The notes under the pieces are model-generated. The model did no database searches. It had not been told where the DNA came from and was given only the letters and a program-made list of their open reading frames with translations. From Calditrichota bacterium (lineage in GTDB: Bacteria > Calditrichota > Calditrichia > RBG-13-44-9 > J075): a DNA stretch of 15,754 bases. Below, piece by piece: positions 8,539-15,488 of the stretch (positions are counted from its first letter, which is position 1; each line of letters begins with the position of its first letter). The position numbers were made by a program, and so were the translations under genes. The DNA lies in the NCBI GenBank assembly GCA_024275555.1, contig JAJRYW010000395.1, forward strand, positions 1-15,754, read 5' to 3'.

Positions 8539-8557
8539 CGGGAGTCGGCGACTCCCG
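8539..8557. repeat. GC-rich palindrome CGGGAGTCGGCGACTCCCG
   Basis: The 19-nt sequence is an almost perfect palindrome: two 9-nt arms around one central G, or an 8-bp stem with a 3-nt loop as RNA. It lies 22 nt after the stop of the small acidic gene. No U-tract follows, so an intrinsic terminator is unlikely. A related sequence, CGGGAGTCAGGCG, occurs on the minus strand near 12247-12259, which suggests a dispersed repeat. Confidence 0.5.
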
Positions 8558-8690
8558 TACACCTGCCCCGCGCCCGGTCAGACTGTGCTCCCTCCTGAGT
8601 GCTGTACCGTAACTTTGCTAATCGTTGGAAATGAGCCCTTTATGCATGTTTAGAGCCTAAAGGAGTTGTAGAATTATAGCCTGAATAATT

Positions 8691-8815
8691 CATCACGCCA
8701 AGACGGAAGGTATTGAAAAAAGCGAAGTTTAGAAATTTGTTGGAATAGAGATTCAAAAACTAAATTTTTTTCTAATGTATTGTTTCTTTGCGTCTTAGCG
8801 GCTTTGCATGAGTCG
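8691..8815. repeat. Degenerate inverted-repeat element (CGCCAAGACG / CGTCTTAGCG arms)
   Basis: The left arm has CGCCAAGACG at 8696-8705. The right arm has CGTCTTAGCG at 8791-8800, the reverse complement with one difference. An inner pair, TTAGAAA/TTTCTAA (about 8729-8735 and 8769-8775), adds to the symmetry. The arm wording resembles the CGC(T/C)AAGACGCAAAG-type intergenic repeats I recall from several bacterial genomes. It could be a relic of a miniature inverted-repeat element; no target duplication is evident. Confidence 0.4.
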
Positions 8816-8868
8816 TTTATGAATTAATCAGGATAGGTCTATTCATTAGTATAACTTTGGAGGATGCA

Positions 8869-10251
8869 ATGAAATTGATTGGGAAACTCTACCTGGTCTT
8901 AGTACTCTGTGTGAGCGGATATTTTGGTGATCTCTCGGCACAACCGGCCAAAAAAGCCCTGTCGTTGAACGATTGTGTGCGGATTGCGCTGACCAACAAC
9001 GCCGCCATTCAAACCAATCAGAATATTGCCCGGATCAGCGAGAACAACTACCTGGCTTCGTTAAGCAATATTTTACCCACGGTTTCGGCCAATTACTCGG
9101 CCAGCCGTTTCCGGAGCGGGGATGCCACCACCCAGGCCGATGTGCCGGTGCTGGATCGAAACGGGCAGGTCATCGGCTTCATCAACCAGGAAGTGACCAA
9201 CCCCGGTTTTTCACGTAATTTTTACCGGGCCAGCCTGGATGTTAATCAAAATGTGTTTGACGGCGGGGCCTGGTGGAACCGTATTCGCAGAAGCAAAGCA
9301 GAGCAAAAAGCCTCTGTCGAGGATTTAGACGTGCAAGTGAATAGCGTTATCCGCACGGTGGCCAATAATTATCTCAATCTTCTCAAACAGCAGAAATTGC
9401 TGGAAGTAAACACCCTGGCGGTACAGCGCAGCCAGGAAAACCTGGAGCGCAGCCAAAAAATGTTCGAGATCGGTTCGGTGGCAAAAGTGGATGTCTTCCG
9501 GGCCCGGGTCAACCTGGGCAACGATCGCATCGCGGAAATCAGCCAGCGCAACGCGGTTAAGCAGGCCCGGCAAACCTTAAACATTTCCCTGGGATATAAT
9601 CCCAACCAGCCGATTGAAATCGAGAAGGATGTCAAATTTGAACATAAACTGCCTCCCCTGGATGACATCATCCGGGAATCCTTTAAAAACCAGCCCGAGT
9701 TGCGCCGGCGAGAAATGGATATCCGGGCGAAGGAGCTGAGCGTGGCCGTTTCCAAGAGCGCCTTTCTGCCCACCATATCCGCATTTTTCAGCTACCAGCG
9801 CAGCAATTCGCAATTAGATAAAATTTATAACGATATCGATAAAAACTGGAATGTTACGATCGGTTTACAGGGAAGCTATAACCTCTTTAATGGCTTTAAC
9901 GACCGGGTAAACTACCAGAACTCCAAAATCGATTTGAAGAACACCCGGATCGGCCTGGAGGATTACAAGCGCAATCTGATGGCCGCTATTACGGACACTT
10001 ATCAGAATTACAAGGATTTGCTGGAAATCATCGAGATTAACGAGATGAATTTAGAGGCGGCCCGGGAAGAATACCGGCTGGCCCGGGAACGATACCGGCT
10101 TGGCTCGGGAACTTCGCTGGATTTACGGGAGGCCCAGGTCAACTTGACCGACGCCGAACGGATTGTGGTTGCCGCCCAATACGATCTGATTATTTCCTAC
10201 GCCCAGTTGCAGGAGTTGGTCGGCAGCATACGGGATAAGCTGAATTTCTAA
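8869..10251 (+). CDS. TolC family outer-membrane efflux protein
   Basis: Starting at ATG 8869 the protein has 460 residues. GGAGG at 8859-8863 sits five bases before this ATG, so a TTG four codons further upstream, inside the ribosome binding site, is not preferred. Residues 1-24 form an Sec signal peptide (hydrophobic LYLVLVLCVSGYF, probable cleavage after LSA). The two OEP repeats are visible: LSLNDCVRIALTNN (31-44) opens the first and LDDIIRESFKNQPELR (264-279) the second. The helical hairpin motifs RSQKMFEIGSVAKVDVFRA (194-212) and LARERYRLGSGTSLDLREA (404-422) occupy equivalent positions. The protein should form a trimeric outer-membrane channel with a periplasmic tunnel, serving efflux or type I secretion. 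No membrane-fusion or inner-membrane pump gene is adjacent, so its partners and substrate cannot be named. A strong terminator follows. Confidence 0.94.
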   Translation: MKLIGKLYLVLVLCVSGYFGDLSAQPAKKALSLNDCVRIALTNNAAIQTNQNIARISENNYLASLSNILPTVSANYSASRFRSGDATTQADVPVLDRNGQVIGFINQEVTNPGFSRNFYRASLDVNQNVFDGGAWWNRIRRSKAEQKASVEDLDVQVNSVIRTVANNYLNLLKQQKLLEVNTLAVQRSQENLERSQKMFEIGSVAKVDVFRARVNLGNDRIAEISQRNAVKQARQTLNISLGYNPNQPIEIEKDVKFEHKLPPLDDIIRESFKNQPELRRREMDIRAKELSVAVSKSAFLPTISAFFSYQRSNSQLDKIYNDIDKNWNVTIGLQGSYNLFNGFNDRVNYQNSKIDLKNTRIGLEDYKRNLMAAITDTYQNYKDLLEIIEINEMNLEAAREEYRLARERYRLGSGTSLDLREAQVNLTDAERIVVAAQYDLIISYAQLQELVGSIRDKLNF

Positions 10252-10279
10252 ACCGGCTTCCCCACCAATCATCTTAACA

Positions 10280-10320
10280 CAGAAAGGCCCGCTTTGCAGG
10301 AAGCGGGCCTTTCTGTTAAA
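10280..10320. terminator. Bidirectional rho-independent terminator
   Basis: CAGAAAGGCCCGCTT (10280-10294) and AAGCGGGCCTTTCTG (10301-10315) form a perfect 15-bp stem with a 6-nt loop. The core GC stem is followed by CCTTTCTGTT on the plus strand and by CCTTTCTGTGTT on the minus strand. It lies about 30 nt after the efflux gene stop and between convergent genes, so it can end transcription from both sides. Confidence 0.85.
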
Positions 10321-10338
10321 GAAATAATCTGTTCTGAC

Positions 10339-10383
10339 CGGCAGGCTTTCTCCTGCCGCACAAAAGAACCCCGGGAATCCCGG
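10339..10383. repeat. Two further hairpins after the 604-residue gene
   Basis: CGGCAGG/CCTGCCG (10339-10345 and 10352-10358) is a perfect 7-bp stem with a 6-nt loop. CCGGG-AAT-CCCGG (10371-10383) is a perfect 5-bp stem touching the stop codon of the minus-strand gene. On the minus strand the second is followed by GGTTCTTTTG, so it may act as a weak terminator for that gene. Confidence 0.5.
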
Positions 10384-12198
10384 TCAGGCCATGTAGTGCG
10401 ACATGGGGGCAAAAGCGCTTAACCGTTCTTCCAGCGCTTCCAGGTCTTTTTGAATTCTGGCGCGAACTTTTTCGGACTCCTCGCTAAAATCCGGCAGTAT
10501 CCGGCGGTAGTACTCGATCCCGCTCAGGAGGTTCTCATAAAAATCTGTGAGCACCTTTTCCACGGATTGAGAATTTTCGTCCAGACTCTCCTGCATTTTT
10601 TTCTGGAAATAGTCGATGTAGAGGCTCAGTTCCTTGACAAACATATTGGGACGCGCCGGGTCGGTTACCAGGTTGATCCGGCCGTAAATATGATCGACCA
10701 TTTCCTTCAAGCTGGAAATTTTGGAATAATAGGCCAGGTTCGGCCCCGGGCAAACCGAGGCCGCTTTGCTCAGCTTAGGATTTTCGAAATTTTTGGTGGT
10801 TAGCGCAGAGACCGTCAACCCTTCGCAGAGGCAAGCTTTATCCATCATTTTGTTGAACTTCTCGTTATATTCATCCGGCGCTAAATTTTCCTTTTTTAAT
10901 TGATCGCTTTTTCTGCGCAGGTAGGCAATCGAAGCGGTGCAAATCGGTTTCTCACTAAATTCAACATTGGAAATAAGAAACTTTTTCACGCAGGCGCTGC
11001 CCGGTTTTCCGGCGCGTACTTTTTCCCACTTTTCCACATCTTTACTGCTGTCGCGCAAATTGTTGAAGGGCACGCCAAGGGGAGAAACATCGCTGAGGTA
11101 TAAATCATCCTCTCCGGCGGCGCTCAATTTGGCCAGCGTCTCATCATCCACGTTCATCACCTCCGGAACCAGCAGGAAGGGGCTTCCCCAGCCCACCGAG
11201 TCAACATGGTAATATCGCATTAAAAAATCATGCTCGGATGCGGTTCCGACGCCGCCCTGAACGGTAACATTTACCCTCAGGTTCGGCTCCGGGATGTCTA
11301 CTCCTTTTTTAGGCAAGGCGCTTAAAAAGAGGTTGCGCATGGTGCTAAAGAGTTCATCTCTTTTAGCTTTGAATTCTTCCAGAATCGGCCCCAGCAACAG
11401 ACCGTTGGTGGCAAAGGCGTGGCCGCCGCAATTTAATCCGGACTCGATCCGGAATTCGGAAACCCACAATCCCTTTTTCGCCAAAAACTTGCCCTGGATC
11501 AGCGCGGAGCGAAAATCGCTTACTTTAATCACAATGCGTTTTCGGAAGCCGCCGTCAAAATGCGGTAAAAATTCTTTGAGGGTAGCCATGTAGCTATATA
11601 ATCGCGGATTCATGCCTGCCGAAAAAATGATCGAACTGTCCAGGTCGCTTTTGGCATAGCCCCGCAGCGCCGAGTGGGCGTCATTATACTCAACCGGAAG
11701 CAGATTGCCTTTGGAGTCGTAATTGGCTTTATCGACTTTAGTCATAATGTTGACATCAATGGCGCCGGGGCGGATCGTATCGGTCAGCCACTTTTGCAGA
11801 CTTTTGACAACCCCTTGTTCGGAGGCGGTCATCATCTGCTGGTAGACGGTTTTCAGCCGGGAAGTATCCGGCAGCAGCTCAAAATACTTATGCAGCTCGC
11901 TCCCGGCGTCAAATCCGGAATTCTTGAGCGCGGTAAATTGTTCCCTGACCATGGTGTTCAAGGTGTTCAGATAGGCGGTAACCCGCCGGGCCCGGCTATC
12001 TTCGTGGTTGTCTTTGATGGGCACATAGGGCCGGCCGAGACGCTTCAGGTAAAATTCGCGCAGCCTCTCCAGCAATGTGTCATCAATGATCGATACGACG
12101 GATGTTATCCCATATTTGGCTACCTTAACCGGCGTATCAACCGAATAACCTACCCCCAAAACCGGAATATGAAACTTATGTCCATCTGAATTGCTCAT
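10384..12198 (-). CDS. Putative nitronate monooxygenase/FabK-like flavin TIM-barrel protein with Cys-containing C-terminal extension
   Basis: I cannot name this 604-residue cytoplasmic protein firmly. It has no signal peptide. Several segments match the core of nitronate monooxygenase/FabK/PfaD-type TIM barrels. The start (IPVLGVGYSVDTPVKVAKYG, 11-30) fits the first strand. The region 221-260 ends in ESGLNCGGH, like the family's E-A-G-G-H with a catalytic His (here His260). NVTVQGGVGTASEHD (310-324) followed by DSVGWGSPFLLVPE (333-346) fits the phosphate-binding strands. Unusual parts are the long insertion after the first strand (about 60-180) and a C-terminal region with Cys403, Cys420, CLC (456-458) and VCPGPN (482-487), ending in charged helices (about 520-595). 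The cysteines could bind a metal or Fe-S cluster; that is an inference. The start is ATG 12198 with a weak GAGGCGG upstream. The gene has its own likely promoter and stands apart from the ABC-F gene. Redox flavoenzyme is the best guess. Confidence 0.75.
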   Translation of the reverse strand: MSNSDGHKFHIPVLGVGYSVDTPVKVAKYGITSVVSIIDDTLLERLREFYLKRLGRPYVPIKDNHEDSRARRVTAYLNTLNTMVREQFTALKNSGFDAGSELHKYFELLPDTSRLKTVYQQMMTASEQGVVKSLQKWLTDTIRPGAIDVNIMTKVDKANYDSKGNLLPVEYNDAHSALRGYAKSDLDSSIIFSAGMNPRLYSYMATLKEFLPHFDGGFRKRIVIKVSDFRSALIQGKFLAKKGLWVSEFRIESGLNCGGHAFATNGLLLGPILEEFKAKRDELFSTMRNLFLSALPKKGVDIPEPNLRVNVTVQGGVGTASEHDFLMRYYHVDSVGWGSPFLLVPEVMNVDDETLAKLSAAGEDDLYLSDVSPLGVPFNNLRDSSKDVEKWEKVRAGKPGSACVKKFLISNVEFSEKPICTASIAYLRRKSDQLKKENLAPDEYNEKFNKMMDKACLCEGLTVSALTTKNFENPKLSKAASVCPGPNLAYYSKISSLKEMVDHIYGRINLVTDPARPNMFVKELSLYIDYFQKKMQESLDENSQSVEKVLTDFYENLLSGIEYYRRILPDFSEESEKVRARIQKDLEALEERLSAFAPMSHYMA

Positions 12199-12241
12199 AT
12201 AAATCTTGCCGCCTCTTGTTATGCGTGATGAGCTTGTTCTC

Positions 12242-12260
12242 CCGGGCGCCTGACTCCCGG
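12242..12260. repeat. Short inverted repeat in the leader of the 604-residue gene
   Basis: CCGGG (12242-12246) and CCCGG (12256-12260) form a 5-bp stem with a 9-nt loop, within the probable 5' leader of the minus-strand gene. Read on the minus strand the segment begins CCGGGAGTCAGGCG, close to the palindrome at 8539-8557. Confidence 0.35.
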
Positions 12261-12290
12261 TCTGCGCACGTAGGAAACTTATTTGAACTA

Positions 12291-12319
12291 AATATACTAC
12301 ATTGACAAATAATTTGCAA
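12291..12319 (-). promoter_or_regulatory. Sigma70-like promoter for the 604-residue gene
   Basis: On the minus strand TTGCAA (12314-12319) and TATATT (12291-12296) are separated by exactly 17 nt. Four of six bases match the -35 consensus and five of six the -10. The start codon is about 90 nt downstream. It lies in the 210-nt gap after the ABC-F gene, which argues for separate transcription of the 604-residue gene. Confidence 0.6.
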
Positions 12320-12408
12320 AGAAATATCTGAGGGGTAATTGTAAATTCTCGGGGGAGGAACAGCTAAAATCGGATCTGCCGGCCGGTAAACTTTTGTGCG
12401 TAAAGCAG

Positions 12409-14373
12409 TCACACGTCTTCGGAGAGCGATTGCTTCAGCTTTTCCAGAAGTGTTTCATAACGTCCATGATCATCTTCCCAGGCCTGGTAGGCCTGGCGGA
12501 GTTCTTCCCTGATGCGCAAGTATTCTTTTTGGAGCGCCGCCGCTTTATCGCCCTCCCGATAGGTTGCCGGATCGGCCATCCGGGACTCCAGGATTGTCTT
12601 TTCTTTTTCCAGGGTTTCGATGGCCTGCTCGTACTCGCTGATCCGCTCTTCCAACCGGCGGCGTTCCCGGCTGATCGCCTGACGGGCCTGGGCTTCTTGG
12701 CGTTTTTGCTCTTTGCTTTTGGGGCCGCTGGCAGAATTGTTTGTGGAAGGTTTTTGAGGCATCGTGGCGTCTTTGTCCTCCGCGGCGCGGCGGGCCAGGT
12801 ACTCGGAATAATTGCCTTCATAAACCCTCAGGCGCCCCTCGCGCAGTTCAATCACCCGGTGCACCAATTTGTCCAAAAAATAGCGGTCGTGCGAAATAAG
12901 CATTAACGTACCGTCGTATTCCCGGAGGGCGTTTTCAAGCGCTTCTTTAGAGGTTAAGTCGAGGTGGTTGGTCGGCTCGTCCATCAGCAAAAAGTTGGCC
13001 GGGGAAAGCAGTATCTTGGCCAGGGAGACCCGGGCCTTCTCTCCGCCGGAAAGCACCTCGATCCGTTTTGATACCGCATCCCCGCTAAACTGGAACATAC
13101 CCAGCACATCCCGCAGGCGGGCCCGGTGCGCCTCCATGGCTGTCTCGGCCACCTCATCGATAACCCGGGCGGATAAAGTGAGCCGGTCGATCTGGTGCTG
13201 GGCGTAATAGGCAATCTTGACCCGCTCGCCGAGCTTCAGCAGGCCTTCCTGGGGAGTCAATTCTCCGAAAATCAGCCGGGTCAGGGTGGTCTTTCCCGCC
13301 CCGTTGACGCCTACCAGGGCGACCCGGTCGCCCCGGTACAGTTGCAAATTCAGGTTGCGCAGCACCCACTCGCGGTCATAGCGGAAAGACATATTCTCGA
13401 TCCGGAGCACATCTTTGTAGCTGGCCTGCTCTACCTGAATCCGGAAATGAAGTTTGGGGGGCGGCGGAGGCAACTCGATGGTCTGCATTTTTTCCAACTG
13501 CTTAATGCGGCTCTGCACCTGCGGCGCCTTGCTGGCTTTATAGCGAAAACGATCGATAAAGCACTGCAAACGCTGCCGTTCGGCCTGCTGTTCCTCCCAT
13601 TGCCGGTAAAGCTGCTCCAGCCGTTCGGCTTTCCGGGCCTCATAAAAATGATAGTTGCCGGGATAGTGAGTCAGGGCGGCCCGTTCCAGCTCATAGATTT
13701 CATCGGCTAAGCGGTCGATAAAAAAACGGTCGTGGGAAACGATGATCATACTGCCCGGGAAGTTCCTCAGGTATTGTTCCAGCCACTCCAGCGACTCCAG
13801 GTCGAGGTGGTTGGTGGGTTCGTCGAGCAGCAGTAAGTCCGGGGCCCAGATCAGCAGGCGGGCCAGGTAAATCCGCATTCGCCAGCCGCCGCTGAACCGA
13901 CGCAGCGGCTGCTCGAACTGATCCGGGGTAAACCCCAGCCCGGCCAGGATGGCCTTGGCCCGGGCCTCCTGGGCGTAGCCGTCAATAAGCTGATACTGCG
14001 TTTCCAGATCGCCCAGCTTATCGAGCAGTTTTTGCTGGTCTGCTTCTCCGGCATCCAACTGGCGGTGCAGCACCTCGATCTGCTTTTCCAGTTCCTGCGC
14101 CTCTTTGTTGCCGGCTTTGACCCCATCCAGGATACGCTCCATGGTAAAGCTGACCTCCTCCTGGGGCAGGTAGCCGATACGATAGTTTTTAGGAATGGAA
14201 ATCACGCCCTGGTCCGGCTCCAACTCCCCGGCGATGAGGCGCAGCAGGGTGGTCTTGCCGGCCCCATTAGGGCCGATCAGCGCGGCGCGTTTGCCGGGCC
14301 GGATTTGCCAGTTAACAGAGTTGAGCAGGGGACGATCCCCTACCGAGTAGCTGAGTTGCCGGATGTGCAGCAT
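12409..14373 (-). CDS. ABC-F family ATPase (Uup/YheS-like ribosome-associated translation factor)
   Basis: The 654-residue protein has two ABC ATPase domains in tandem and no membrane segment, which is the ABC-F layout. Domain 1 shows Walker A GPNGAGKTT (34-42), signature FSGGW (160-164) and Walker B LLLLDEPTNHLD (180-191). The interdomain linker (about 230-310) contains SKAPQVQSRIKQLEK (281-295), typical of the P-site tRNA interaction motif. Domain 2 shows GVNGAGKTT (355-363), LSGGEKARVS (441-450) and LLMDEPTNHLD (462-472). A charged C-terminal coiled coil (about 548-650) resembles that of Uup/YheS. ABC-F proteins bind the ribosomal E site and relieve stalled translation; some give antibiotic resistance, but nothing here points to that. 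The linker carries five consecutive prolines (302-306). ATG 14373 has only a weak ribosome binding site (GGAACGAG). The exact subfamily is not certain. Confidence 0.95.
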   Translation of the reverse strand: MLHIRQLSYSVGDRPLLNSVNWQIRPGKRAALIGPNGAGKTTLLRLIAGELEPDQGVISIPKNYRIGYLPQEEVSFTMERILDGVKAGNKEAQELEKQIEVLHRQLDAGEADQQKLLDKLGDLETQYQLIDGYAQEARAKAILAGLGFTPDQFEQPLRRFSGGWRMRIYLARLLIWAPDLLLLDEPTNHLDLESLEWLEQYLRNFPGSMIIVSHDRFFIDRLADEIYELERAALTHYPGNYHFYEARKAERLEQLYRQWEEQQAERQRLQCFIDRFRYKASKAPQVQSRIKQLEKMQTIELPPPPPKLHFRIQVEQASYKDVLRIENMSFRYDREWVLRNLNLQLYRGDRVALVGVNGAGKTTLTRLIFGELTPQEGLLKLGERVKIAYYAQHQIDRLTLSARVIDEVAETAMEAHRARLRDVLGMFQFSGDAVSKRIEVLSGGEKARVSLAKILLSPANFLLMDEPTNHLDLTSKEALENALREYDGTLMLISHDRYFLDKLVHRVIELREGRLRVYEGNYSEYLARRAAEDKDATMPQKPSTNNSASGPKSKEQKRQEAQARQAISRERRRLEERISEYEQAIETLEKEKTILESRMADPATYREGDKAAALQKEYLRIREELRQAYQAWEDDHGRYETLLEKLKQSLSEDV

Positions 14374-14480
14374 TTTTTCTCGTTCCGTTTAGTTTTAAGG
14401 GGCCAGGCTTACCACCGCTAATTTAAAGTTTAAAACCCCCGCCGCCAGAACTCCTGCGTAAGAAGATTGCTGTTAGGAGT

Positions 14481-14498
14481 GTCGAGCTTCAGCTTGAC
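14481..14498. repeat. Short palindrome GTCGAGCTTCAGCTTGAC
   Basis: The two 8-nt arms are reverse complements except for one G-T position, separated by TC. The wording is close to GTCAAGCTGAAGCTTGAC-type intergenic palindromes. It may be a decayed copy of a dispersed repeat; only one copy is visible here. Confidence 0.35.
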
Positions 14499-14712
14499 CA
14501 TGATGCAACTCTATAACCGCCTCCCGAGCGGAATAGACCATTTTGGCCCCCGGGCGACTAAAATAATCAGCATAGCGGTCTATCACAACAGCTTTCCGTT
14601 TCGATAATCGTTATCCTGCCTTGAATATGGCCCCGGGACAGTTTATATTGTCTATCAACAATTCCGGAAAAGGAAAAGTCCCGTCGTTATCTATCAGCCT
14701 GTTTATCACCAT

Positions 14713-14741
14713 TTGATCAAGTCCTGATTCGCGACTATAAA
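14713..14741 (+). promoter_or_regulatory. Sigma70-like promoter of hflK
   Basis: TTGATC (14713-14718) and TATAAA (14736-14741) are separated by exactly 17 nt. Transcription would start near 14748, leaving a leader of about 40 nt that carries AAGGAG (14775-14780) six bases before the hflK ATG. Confidence 0.65.
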
Positions 14742-14786
14742 AGTATAAACAAATCATACATCCAACCATCAACCAAGGAGTGTTTT

Positions 14787-15488
14787 ATGCAACAAAAATC
14801 TCCGTTCGATTTGAACGACTTCCGACCGCCCGTAATACCGCCGTCCCTGTTGCGGTTTGGGCTGCCGATCCTGATCTTTCTGGTTCTCCTCTTTACCTCG
14901 ATGTTTACCGTGGATACCGAGGAAGCCGGGGTGGTTTTGCGTTTCGGCAAATACAACCGCACGGTCGACCCGGGCCTGAATTTCAAAATGCCTTTCGGGG
15001 TCGAGACCGTTTATAAAATCCCGGTGCGCCGCCAGTTGAAAGAGGAATTCGGTTTTCGCACCATCAGCGGTGATGTGCGAACCCAGTATTCCAGCCGGAA
15101 TTTTGAAGACGAATCCTTGATGTTAACCGGAGACCTGAACGCCGCCCAGGTGGAGTGGATCGTGCAGTACCGTATCCGAGATCCCTACCAGTTCTTATTC
15201 CGGGTGCGCAATGCCGTAAAAACCTTCCGGGATATGAACGAGGCAATCATGCGGGAAATTGTGGGCGACCGCACCATCAACGAAGTGTTAACCATCGGAC
15301 GCCAGGAAATTGCCACGACCGCGGAACAAATGCTGCAAAAGCTCTCCAAACAGTACGAATTGGGGATTCAAGTGGAACAGGTGGTGTTGCAGGATGTTAC
15401 CCCGCCCAAAGCGGTAAGGGCCTCCTTCAACGAAGTCAACGAAGCGCAGCAGGAACGCGAAAAACTAATCAACCAGGCCCGTTCGTAA
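14787..15488 (+). CDS. hflK: HflK, FtsH protease modulator (SPFH/band 7), ended early by an in-frame TAA
   Basis: The visible open frame gives 233 residues. Residues 1-21 are a short cytoplasmic tail and about 22-41 a transmembrane segment (LLRFGLPILIFLVLLFTSMF). The SPFH domain follows with TEEAGVVLRFGKYNRTVDPG (44-63), a typical HflK signature, and continues to QVEQVVLQDVTPPKAVRASF (195-214). HflK with HflC forms a large inner-membrane assembly around FtsH and modulates its proteolysis. The codon at 15486-15488 is TAA, exactly where related proteins have Glu, Gln or similar in the motif AR-x-E-Y-N-x-I-I-P. The same frame then continues with HflK sequence. Either the gene carries a nonsense mutation and yields a protein lacking the C-terminal coiled coil, or the base is an assembly error. 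ATG 14787 is well supported by AAGGAG. hflC would be expected beyond the window. Confidence 0.88.
   Translation: MQQKSPFDLNDFRPPVIPPSLLRFGLPILIFLVLLFTSMFTVDTEEAGVVLRFGKYNRTVDPGLNFKMPFGVETVYKIPVRRQLKEEFGFRTISGDVRTQYSSRNFEDESLMLTGDLNAAQVEWIVQYRIRDPYQFLFRVRNAVKTFRDMNEAIMREIVGDRTINEVLTIGRQEIATTAEQMLQKLSKQYELGIQVEQVVLQDVTPPKAVRASFNEVNEAQQEREKLINQARS

Larger units (their letters stand above)
8518..8868. other. Intergenic region upstream of the efflux-channel gene, repeat-rich
   Basis: This 351-nt gap contains a short palindrome at 8539-8557 and a degenerate inverted-repeat element at about 8691-8815, both listed separately. It also contains A/T-rich stretches near 8733-8775. I see no gene in it. 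No convincing sigma70-type promoter for the downstream gene was found; a TATAAC at about 8849-8854 lies too close to the start and has no -35. Confidence 0.5.
14374..14786. other. Divergent intergenic region between the ABC-F gene and hflK
   Basis: This 413-nt gap contains the hflK promoter and two short inverted repeats: ACTCCT/AGGAGT (14450-14455/14475-14480) and the adjoining 14481-14498 element. A GATAATCGTTATC palindrome lies at 14603-14615. No clear promoter for the minus-strand ABC-F gene was recognised. I see no protein-coding gene or RNA gene in it. Confidence 0.5.

Noticed and set aside
8231..8653. 140-codon frame overlapping the small acidic gene in another frame
   Set aside because: It extends through an intergenic palindrome and lacks a good ribosome binding site. 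The 8218 frame has both a clear site and an internal repeat.
8857..8868. TTG start four codons upstream for the efflux protein
   Set aside because: This TTG lies within the ribosome binding site that serves the ATG at 8869.
14603..14615. GATAATCGTTATC, similar to half of a Fur-type iron box
   Set aside because: It has only one 6-1-6 unit with a mismatch, sits about 110 nt upstream of the hflK -35, and nothing else in the window is iron-related.
15486..15488. Possible stop-codon reassignment or programmed readthrough in hflK
   Set aside because: TAA is used as the normal stop by several genes here, and no readthrough-promoting structure is evident; a point mutation or base error is simpler.
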